Assembly: GCA_004554455.1 (NCBI GenBank)
Contig: SFMG01000040.1
Span: 1 to 9,392 of the forward strand
Source of the DNA: Bacteroidales bacterium
GTDB taxonomy: Bacteria; Bacteroidota; Bacteroidia; Bacteroidales; UBA932
Reading direction: 5' to 3'
Length of the DNA: 9,392 nt
A program made the position numbers and the translations under genes. Within the stretch, counting starts at the first letter, position 1. Each line of letters opens with the position of its first letter. The notes under the pieces were generated by a model that was not told the origin of the DNA, ran no database searches, and saw only the letters and a list, made by a program, of their open reading frames with translations. Shown one piece after another: positions 1 through 5,766 of the stretch.

Positions 1-2
1 GA

Positions 3-68
3 TCCCAACTACGAGGTGTAAGCGACTATACCTTCTTCATGTATAGAATCTATAAGATCTTTGGATAA
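3..68 (+). other. Possible C-terminal tail of an unidentified protein at the left edge
   Basis: The third forward frame is open from the window edge to a TAA at 66-68 and ends in an aromatic-rich peptide (SDYTFFMYRIYKIFG). Its alternating hydrophobic pattern resembles a terminal membrane or beta-barrel strand. The first frame reads DPNYEV and stops at 19-21, so a frameshift near base 15-20 could join the two into one tail. The stretch is AT-rich compared with everything after about base 110. I do not recognise the family, and the peptide is too short to be sure it is coding. It matters because this is where the N-terminal half-kilobase side of uxaC should lie. Confidence 0.2.
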
Positions 69-112
69 CTTAAACACGGAACTTTGCAGGTGAGCCAATA
101 GGGGGCAACGGT

Positions 113-1309
113 GTGCCTGAGGAATACATCACCGGAGAGAAAAGCTCCTGGGAGAAGTTCAGCAAGTGGGCCGAAACCGTGCCTTACACGATGAGGAACC
201 CGCTTTATCACTGGACACACCTCGAGCTGAAGAGGGTGTTCGGAATTGACAAGCTCCTCTCCCCTGCCACCGCAAGGGAAATCTTCGAGGAGTGCAATGC
301 AAAGCTCGCAACCCCTGAATTCCGCGGACAGGCCCTGATTCGCAAATTCAACGTGGAGACCGTCTGCACTACGGACGATCCGGCCGACGACCTCCGTTGG
401 CACAGGCAGATTGCCGACAATCCTTTCGGCACCAAGGTGATACCGGCCTGGAGGCCGGACAAGGCGATGGCTATCGAAAGCCCGCAGGCATATATATCAT
501 ATATAGAAAAGCTCGGCGAAGCGGCCGGAATGGAAATACGCAGCTACGCGGACCTTATGGAGGCGCTGCAGAAGAGGCACGACTTCTTCGAGTCTATGGG
601 CTGCCGCCTCTCCGACCACGGTCTGGAGACCTTCTACGCCGCCGACTACAGCGACGGGGAGATCGAGGCCATATTCTCCAAAGTAATGTCAGGCAAGGAA
701 GCCGACGCCGCAGAGCTGGAGAAATTCCGCAGCGCCTGTCTGCACGACTTCGCAGTGATGGACGCCGAGTCCGGCTGGGCACAGCAGTTCCACATAGGGG
801 CGATACGCAACAACAACACCAGGATGTATATGCAACTGGGACCGGACACGGGATACGACGCCATCCACGACGTGCAGTGCGCCGCCGCCGGACACCGCTT
901 CTTCGACCGCCTCACCCTCGAAGGCAAGCTTGCCAAGACCATACTCTACTGCCTCAACCCTAAGGACAACGAGGTGCTGATGACTATGGCCTACACCTTC
1001 AACGACGGCACCGTGCCGGGCAAGATGCAGTTCGGTTCAGGATGGTGGTTCCTCGACCAGGAGGACGGAATGCGCAAGCAGATGAACGCCCTCTCGGCTC
1101 TGGGACTCTTCACCCGCTTTGTGGGTATGCTCACCGACTCCCGCAGCTTCATAAGCTACCCTCGCCACGAATATTTCCGCCGCATACTCTGCTCCGTCAT
1201 AGGAGAGGACATTGAAAAGGGCAAACTCCCTGCAAGCGAGATGGAATTCATCAAAGAAGTGGTCAGGGACATATCCTACAACAACGCAAAGCACTATTTC
1301 AACTTCTGA
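113..1309 (+). CDS. uxaC: Uronate (glucuronate/galacturonate) isomerase, N-terminally truncated
   Basis: UxaC interconverts D-glucuronate with D-fructuronate and D-galacturonate with D-tagaturonate, the first cytoplasmic step of hexuronate catabolism. The 398-residue product matches the family from about residue 70 to the end. Recognisable blocks are NPLYHWTHLEL (residues 29-39), TTDDP (86-90), AWRPDKA (112-118), SDHGLE (167-172), RNNN, LNPKDNEV, MQFGSGWWF, and the C-terminal MLTDSRSF and RHEYFRRIL. E. coli UxaC is 470 residues. Here about 68 residues are missing, including the N-terminal metal-binding HxH segment (DYHCHL in E. coli) of this amidohydrolase-like barrel. The family match begins at an Asn-Gly just before the GTG used as start, and an in-frame TAA lies at 71-73. 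The GTG is therefore a formal start, not a convincing native one. Either the gene is broken, or the sequence left of about base 105 does not belong to it (misjoin). uxaA follows one base after the stop, which indicates co-transcription. Identity is near certain; activity as written is doubtful. Confidence 0.9.
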   Translation: MPEEYITGEKSSWEKFSKWAETVPYTMRNPLYHWTHLELKRVFGIDKLLSPATAREIFEECNAKLATPEFRGQALIRKFNVETVCTTDDPADDLRWHRQIADNPFGTKVIPAWRPDKAMAIESPQAYISYIEKLGEAAGMEIRSYADLMEALQKRHDFFESMGCRLSDHGLETFYAADYSDGEIEAIFSKVMSGKEADAAELEKFRSACLHDFAVMDAESGWAQQFHIGAIRNNNTRMYMQLGPDTGYDAIHDVQCAAAGHRFFDRLTLEGKLAKTILYCLNPKDNEVLMTMAYTFNDGTVPGKMQFGSGWWFLDQEDGMRKQMNALSALGLFTRFVGMLTDSRSFISYPRHEYFRRILCSVIGEDIEKGKLPASEMEFIKEVVRDISYNNAKHYFNF

Positions 1310-1310
1310 T

Positions 1311-2795
1311 ATGGCAGACTGGATACACATAAACCCCGCGGACAATGTGGCTGTGGCCCTCACAGACCTTGCCGCAGGCAGGATCGCCGAAGGAACGACA
1401 CTGCTGCAGGACATTCCTGCCGGACACAAGTTCACCCTCGCAGATCTGCGTGAAGGAGACGAAGTGATCAAGTACGGCTTCCCTATAGGGCGCGTGACCA
1501 AAGACGCCCCAAAGGGCAGTCTCATAGACCACAGCTGCATAAAGACCGCACTTTCCGGCGTGCTGGAATACAGCTACAGTCCTCAGCTGAAGGACATTCC
1601 GTCGGACGGCAGGGCCCGCAGCTTCAAGGGGTTCAGGCGCGCGGACGGAAACATAGGCATACGCAACCAGATCTGGGTGATTCCGACCGTAGGCTGCGTG
1701 AACGGTGCGGCTGAGGAGATAGCCCGCCGTCTCAGGGAAGAGAAGGCCGGGAATATGGGCAGCGTGGACGCCATAGTCGCCTTCCCTCACAATTACGGCT
1801 GCTCCCAGCTCGGAGACGACCACGAGAATACCCGCACTGTGCTCGCGGATATGGCCCATCATCCGAATGCAGGAGGAGTGCTCTTCGTTTCACTGGGCTG
1901 CGAGAACAATCAGCTGTCTTCTTTCCGCTCGCTTATCGCGGACTGTGACCCGCTGAGAGTCAGGGCTATAGAATGTCAGAAAATCGAAGGCGACGAAGTG
2001 GAGGAAGGACTGCGCCAGGCCAGGGAAATCTTCGAGATATGCTCTCGCGACGAACGCAGCGAGGCCAACGTAAGCGAATTGAAGATAGGTCTGAAATGCG
2101 GAGGCTCAGACGGTCTCTCGGGCATCACGGCCAATCCTCTTCTGGGCCGTTTCTCCGACTGGCTCGTTTCCAAAGGCGGCACAACCGTGCTGACCGAGGT
2201 TCCGGAGATGTTCGGGGCGGAGACCATACTGATGAACCGCTGCCAGGACCGCGAGACCTTCGAAAAGACTGTCAGTCTGATCAATGATTTCAAGGAATAT
2301 TTCATACGCAGCGGACAGCCCGTCTATGAGAATCCGTCGCCGGGCAACAAGGCCGGAGGAATCTCAACTCTCGAAGAGAAGTCTCTCGGCTGCACCCAGA
2401 AATGCGGCGCCAGCACTGTAAGGGATGTGTTGCGCTACGGTCAGCGTCTGAGTACCAAGGGATTGAACCTCCTCAGCAGCCCGGGCAACGACCTCGTCGC
2501 CTCGACCGCACTGGCCGCATCGGGCTGTCAGCTCGTGCTCTTCACCACCGGCCGCGGCACCCCGTTCGGAAGCTTCGTGCCTACGATGAAGATATCCACC
2601 AACAGCAGTCTGGCCCGTCGCAAGCCGCTCTGGATCGACTTCAACGCCGGAGTCATAGCCGAGGACGAGGCAATGGACAGCGTGGCTGAGCGTTTCATAG
2701 ACGCTGTGCTGGAAGTGGCAGACGGAAAAGCCGTACGCAGCGAAGAAAGCGGCATACGCGAAATAGCCATATTCAAGACGGGAGTGACGCTTTAG
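1311..2795 (+). CDS. uxaA: Altronate dehydratase (UxaA family)
   Basis: UxaA dehydrates D-altronate to 2-keto-3-deoxy-D-gluconate in the cytoplasm. The ATG at 1311 was chosen because it gives the family N-terminus (WIHINPADNVAVAL) at the usual place. An upstream alternative at 1212 would lie inside uxaC. The 494 residues match the usual length of about 495. An N-terminal SAF-like domain covers roughly residues 6-75. The large UxaA/GarD-type dehydratase domain covers about 105-490, with GIRNQ (116-120), HNYGCSQ (160-166), LGCENNQ (195-201), KCGGSDGLSG (262-271), the GGIST loop at 349-353, LGCTQKCGAS (359-368) and TTGRGTP (412-418). The conserved Cys and His residues fit an iron-dependent enzyme. 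The family also contains galactarate dehydratase, but the pairing with uxaC and kdgK favours altronate. The gene is translationally close to uxaC (one-base gap) and converges on the LacI gene, 13 bases away. Confidence 0.93.
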   Translation: MADWIHINPADNVAVALTDLAAGRIAEGTTLLQDIPAGHKFTLADLREGDEVIKYGFPIGRVTKDAPKGSLIDHSCIKTALSGVLEYSYSPQLKDIPSDGRARSFKGFRRADGNIGIRNQIWVIPTVGCVNGAAEEIARRLREEKAGNMGSVDAIVAFPHNYGCSQLGDDHENTRTVLADMAHHPNAGGVLFVSLGCENNQLSSFRSLIADCDPLRVRAIECQKIEGDEVEEGLRQAREIFEICSRDERSEANVSELKIGLKCGGSDGLSGITANPLLGRFSDWLVSKGGTTVLTEVPEMFGAETILMNRCQDRETFEKTVSLINDFKEYFIRSGQPVYENPSPGNKAGGISTLEEKSLGCTQKCGASTVRDVLRYGQRLSTKGLNLLSSPGNDLVASTALAASGCQLVLFTTGRGTPFGSFVPTMKISTNSSLARRKPLWIDFNAGVIAEDEAMDSVAERFIDAVLEVADGKAVRSEESGIREIAIFKTGVTL

Positions 2796-2808
2796 CCCGT
2801 AAAGAGAA

Positions 2809-3858
2809 TCAATAATTGTCAATGTTCAGCCGCGACAGTATGTCCATGTGGACGTAATTGTCGCGGTTGAGCGGTTTTTTGCCGACAAGTATATAGTCCG
2901 AAAGGGTCAGCACCGCATTGTGGGACTGACGCTCGGTGTGCTGGGCAATCAGCAGGGTAACGAGGCCGTCACGCAGCGCGTCCATATTCCTGTCCAGATT
3001 GTCGAAGCCTATGACGCGGCGGCCGGGCGACGGGTTGCGACGGAGGAAATCGGCAATGAGATGTATCCTGGAATTGAACATCACGACGAGCTTGCGTTCC
3101 GGAGTGAGTTCCTTGAGCGCCTTGCTGATGCTTTCCGGACGGGACGGGTCGATGAAGATATTGCTGATGGAACAATCCGGAAAATGGTCCAGTATGTAGT
3201 CGGTAAAGCCCTCGCGGCGGCTCACGGTAGGGTCGCTCTGACGCGACTTGTCACGTATGATACGCACGACGACCACGTCCTTGACCTCTTCCGGCTCAAG
3301 CCTTTCGGTCAGCAGCGCGGCGCAAAGGTAGCCGCTCTGGTACATAGGCATGCCGAAATAAGCGAAATAGTCGCCGTCCTCTAGTTTGGTGTCCACATAG
3401 ACATAAGGTATATCCATGGCTTTCAGTTTGGAAGCCAGGGACATAGTGCCGTTCTTGAACAGCGGCGGAAGCACTACTCCGGCAGGAGCTGCGGCCAGCA
3501 GGTTCTCACAGGCGCGGTCGAAGGAAGAAGGGTCGTACTGGTCGTAGCTGAACAGTCTGGTGACTATGTTCAGGCCGGCCACCTCGGCGCCACCGGCGAG
3601 AAAGCCGTTGCGGACCTTCTCCCAATACTCTCCCGCCTCGGGTTCCGGCAGCAGACAGGCAATCATACGGCTTTTCTTGGTAGCCAGCAGGGACGCATAC
3701 AGATTCGGTTCATAGTTGAGTTCCTCTATGGCCTTGCGCACCTTCTCTGCGCTCTTGCGGGACACCTCTCCCCTGTTGTGCAGGACCCTGTCCACCGTGC
3801 CTTTCGACACACCGGCCCGTGCCGCAACGTCAAATATCGTTATTTTCTTCTCTTCCAT
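2809..3858 (-). CDS. LacI-family transcriptional regulator (hexuronate locus)
   Basis: A 349-residue LacI-family DNA-binding regulator. The N-terminal helix-turn-helix and hinge cover about residues 5-55 (ITIFDVAARAGVSKGTVDRV, then a hinge region ending NYEPN). A periplasmic-binding-protein-like sugar-sensing domain fills residues 63-345, with GVVLPP (127-132), YVYVD (152-156) and VIGFDNLDRN (282-291). The start is set at the ATG at 3858 because the HTH begins four residues later, as is normal for LacI proteins. The reading frame remains open upstream to 4002, but that would add 48 atypical residues and overlap the kdgK promoter. The gene sits between uxaCA (convergent) and kdgK-kdgA-exuT (divergent), so it probably controls one or both groups, with a hexuronate or pathway intermediate as ligand. 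The ligand cannot be read from sequence. No specific gene name is justified. Confidence 0.9.
   Translation of the reverse strand: MEEKKITIFDVAARAGVSKGTVDRVLHNRGEVSRKSAEKVRKAIEELNYEPNLYASLLATKKSRMIACLLPEPEAGEYWEKVRNGFLAGGAEVAGLNIVTRLFSYDQYDPSSFDRACENLLAAAPAGVVLPPLFKNGTMSLASKLKAMDIPYVYVDTKLEDGDYFAYFGMPMYQSGYLCAALLTERLEPEEVKDVVVVRIIRDKSRQSDPTVSRREGFTDYILDHFPDCSISNIFIDPSRPESISKALKELTPERKLVVMFNSRIHLIADFLRRNPSPGRRVIGFDNLDRNMDALRDGLVTLLIAQHTERQSHNAVLTLSDYILVGKKPLNRDNYVHMDILSRLNIDNY
2830..2880 (+). terminator. Candidate intrinsic terminator for uxaC-uxaA, inside the 3' end of lacI
   Basis: An 8-bp perfect GC-rich stem (CCGCGACA at 2830-2837 with TGTCGCGG at 2859-2866) encloses a second 6-bp stem (2840-2845 with 2850-2855, one G-U pair) and an ATGT tetraloop. 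Six T residues follow at 2875-2880, eight bases after the outer stem. Orientation suits transcripts leaving uxaA: on the plus strand the T-run is downstream of the hairpin. The convergent gap itself (2796-2808) is too short for a terminator. The element overlaps codons for about residues 331-343 of the LacI protein. The gap between stem and T-run is longer than ideal, so the call is moderate. Confidence 0.4.
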
Positions 3859-3893
3859 AAACTTGAGACTCGTCGGGTGCAAAGTTGACAACG

Positions 3894-3901
3894 CAAAGTT
3901 A
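3894..3901 (-). promoter_or_regulatory. Candidate Bacteroides-type -7 box for the lacI gene
   Basis: Read on the minus strand this is TAACTTTG, a full match to the Bacteroidota -7 consensus TAnnTTTG. It lies 36 bases upstream of the lacI start. A near copy, CAACTTTG, sits 14 bases closer to the gene (3880-3887). I could not find a good -33 TTTG at the expected distance for either box. Confidence 0.4.
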
Positions 3902-3926
3902 ATAAAGAATTCAATGCCTTTCGTGT

Positions 3927-3972
3927 CTTTTTCCGGGAATTTCCGTGAACGGGCACGATTTTTCGGAAAAAG
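3927..3972. promoter_or_regulatory. Candidate LacI-family operator (nested dyad) in the divergent region
   Basis: A 14-base dyad at 3944-3957 (CGTGAACGGGCACG) has CGTG/CACG arms and a central CG step, the layout typical of LacI-family operators. It lies almost exactly in the middle of a wider 9-bp inverted repeat: CTTTTTCCG at 3927-3935 and CGGAAAAAG at 3964-3972. The two centres differ by about one base. The dyad falls upstream of the candidate kdgK -7 box, where a repressor would block the -33 region. That the neighbouring LacI protein binds here is inference from position and symmetry. Confidence 0.35.
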
Positions 3973-3975
3973 TGT

Positions 3976-3983
3976 TAATTTTG
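3976..3983 (+). promoter_or_regulatory. Candidate -7 box for the kdgK-kdgA-exuT operon
   Basis: TAATTTTG fits the Bacteroidota -7 consensus TAnnTTTG and lies 22 bases before the kdgK ATG, giving a very short leader. No TTTG is seen at the usual -33 distance; the expected region is taken up by the candidate operator dyad. A weak -33 would suit a regulated promoter, but this is inference. Confidence 0.4.
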
Positions 3984-4005
3984 CAGCAGAAAATTTCATC
4001 ATACT

Positions 4006-5031
4006 ATGGCTAAAGTCATCACTTTCGGAGAAATAATGCTCCGGCTCAGCCCTGAGGGCAACGACAGATTCATCCAGTCCGATTCATTCAGGATTATCCC
4101 GGGCGGCGGCGAAGCCAATGTCGCAGTCAGCCTCGCCAACTACGGCCACGATTCATTCTATGTGACCAAACTCCCCTCTCACGAGATAGGCCAGATTGCC
4201 GTGAACGCACTGCGCCGCTATGGTGTGAAAACCGACTTCATAGCCCGCGGAGGTTCCCGCATAGGTCTTTACTATGCCGAGACAGGCGCGTCGATGCGTC
4301 CGTCGAAAGTGATATATGACCGTGCCAACTCCGCCATCGCGGAAGCCGATCCCGCCGACTTCGATTTCGACGCAATAATGGAAGGCGCCGCATGGTTCCA
4401 CTGGTCCGGCATCAGTCCTGCCATATCCGACAAAGCAGCCGAACTCACCCGCCTTGCCTGCGAAGCCGCAAAGCGCCACGGCGTGACCGTGTCCGTGGAC
4501 CTGAACTTCCGCAAGAAGCTCTGGACCTCGGAGAAGGCCATTTCGGTTATGCGTCCTCTTATGAAATATGTGGACGTATGCATAGGCAACGAAGAGGACG
4601 CCGAACTCTGCCTGGGCTTCAAGCCTGACGCAGACGTGGAGGGCGGCAACACCGACGCAGCCGGCTACGAAGGCATATTCCGTCAGATGAAAGAAGAATT
4701 CGGCTTCAAATATGTCGTATCCACCCTGCGCGAGTCCTATTCCGCAACCCGCAACGGCTGGAAGGCGCTCATATACGACGGCAAAGAATTCTACCAGTCC
4801 AAGAGGTACGAGATAGACCCTATCATCGACCGCGTGGGAGGAGGAGACTCCTTCTCCGGAGGTCTCATCCACGGAATGCTCAAATACGAGGGAGACCAGG
4901 CTGCGGCACTTGAGTTCGCAGTGGCCGCATCCGCCCTGAAGCACACCGTAAACGGCGATTTCAACCTTGTCAGCGAGGCCGAAGTGCTCAGTCTGGCCGG
5001 AGGCAACGCCAACGGAAGGGTACAGAGATAA
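4006..5031 (+). CDS. kdgK: 2-dehydro-3-deoxygluconate kinase (PfkB family)
   Basis: KdgK phosphorylates 2-keto-3-deoxygluconate (KDG) with ATP to KDPG, linking the uronate branch to the Entner-Doudoroff aldolase. The 341-residue protein is a ribokinase/PfkB-fold sugar kinase. The first PfkB signature region is PGGGEANVAVSLANYG (residues 32-47). The second is DRVGGGDSFSGG (275-286), where Asp281 should be the catalytic base and the glycines form the anion hole. VDLNFR (164-169) and IGNEEDAEL (193-201) are also typical of KDG kinases. The anion-hole motif reads GGGD where GAGD is commoner in the family. The length is normal. The gene starts an operon, divergent from lacI, with kdgA 21 bases downstream. 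Substrate assignment relies on both family resemblance and the adjacent KDPG aldolase and uxaCA genes. Confidence 0.92.
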   Translation: MAKVITFGEIMLRLSPEGNDRFIQSDSFRIIPGGGEANVAVSLANYGHDSFYVTKLPSHEIGQIAVNALRRYGVKTDFIARGGSRIGLYYAETGASMRPSKVIYDRANSAIAEADPADFDFDAIMEGAAWFHWSGISPAISDKAAELTRLACEAAKRHGVTVSVDLNFRKKLWTSEKAISVMRPLMKYVDVCIGNEEDAELCLGFKPDADVEGGNTDAAGYEGIFRQMKEEFGFKYVVSTLRESYSATRNGWKALIYDGKEFYQSKRYEIDPIIDRVGGGDSFSGGLIHGMLKYEGDQAAALEFAVAASALKHTVNGDFNLVSEAEVLSLAGGNANGRVQR

Positions 5032-5052
5032 TTGACTTACAGAAATATAGAA

Positions 5053-5724
5053 ATGGCAAAGTACAGCAAGGAAGAAGTGCTCGCGACTATTGCGGACACA
5101 GCGATGGTCCCTGTTTTCTACAACAGCGACATAGAAATATCCAAGAAGGTGCTCAAGGCCTGCTATGACGGCGGCGTGAGGGCTTTCGAGTTCACCAACA
5201 GAGGCGATTTCGCCCACGAGGTGTTCGGGGAACTGGTTAAGTATGCCACCCGCGAACTCCCGGGAATGATTGTGGGCGTCGGCTCCGTGGTCGATCCCGC
5301 TACCGCAGCCCTCTATATCCAGCTGGGCGCCAATTTCGTGGTGGGTCCCCTTTTCAACCCACAGATCGCTCCGGTCTGCAACCGCCGCCGCATCCCTTAT
5401 TGTCCGGGCTGCGGTTCGGTGTCTGAGGTAGGCGCCGCGCAGGAGGCGGGCTGCGACCTGTGCAAGGTCTTCCCGGGGGATGTGCTCGGTCCCGCCTTCG
5501 TCAAAGGCCTGCTCGCCCCAATGCCTTGGAGCCGCATTATGGTGACGGGAGGAGTCAAACCCGTGAAAGAGAACCTCGAGGGCTGGTTCAAGGCCGGCGC
5601 CACCTGCGTGGGAATGGGCAGCAACCTCTTCCCTAAGGACAAGATCGCAGCAGCCGACTGGGCCGGGATCAGCGCTCTCTGCCGCGAAGCGCTGGAACTG
5701 ATACGCGACATACGCAAAGCATAG
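5053..5724 (+). CDS. kdgA: KDPG/KHG aldolase (bifunctional 4-hydroxy-2-oxoglutarate / 2-dehydro-3-deoxyphosphogluconate aldolase)
   Basis: This class I aldolase splits KDPG into pyruvate and glyceraldehyde-3-phosphate, the last step of the pathway encoded here. The 223-residue product shows the family pattern. The EFTNR block carries Glu46 and Arg50, equivalent to Glu45 and Arg49 of E. coli Eda. CKVFPG carries Lys138, the expected Schiff-base lysine. Other family blocks are GVGSV (75-79), YCPGC near 116-120 and VTGGV (164-168). The ATG at 5053 was preferred over an in-frame TTG at 5032, which directly abuts the kdgK stop; the ATG has an A-rich leader and gives the standard N-terminus. The gene lies between kdgK (21-base gap) and the transporter (42-base gap), so it is surely co-transcribed. 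It may equally be called eda. Confidence 0.93.
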   Translation: MAKYSKEEVLATIADTAMVPVFYNSDIEISKKVLKACYDGGVRAFEFTNRGDFAHEVFGELVKYATRELPGMIVGVGSVVDPATAALYIQLGANFVVGPLFNPQIAPVCNRRRIPYCPGCGSVSEVGAAQEAGCDLCKVFPGDVLGPAFVKGLLAPMPWSRIMVTGGVKPVKENLEGWFKAGATCVGMGSNLFPKDKIAAADWAGISALCREALELIRDIRKA

Positions 5725-5766
5725 AAAGTTGCAGATATACATTGAAACAAAAACAAGACAAGCAAT

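Noticed and set aside
79..86. GAACTTTG as a promoter -7 box for the truncated uxaC
   Set aside because: It departs from TAnnTTTG at the first base, and the nearest TTTG (60-63) leaves only a 15-base spacer. The surrounding sequence may also be foreign to the gene.
1212..1310. An earlier in-frame start for uxaA inside uxaC
   Set aside because: The extension is the shifted-frame translation of conserved uxaC sequence. The ATG at 1311 gives the normal UxaA N-terminus.
3859..4002. A 48-residue N-terminal extension of the LacI protein starting at 4002
   Set aside because: LacI proteins begin just before the HTH. The extension has no family character and would cover the promoter and operator region.
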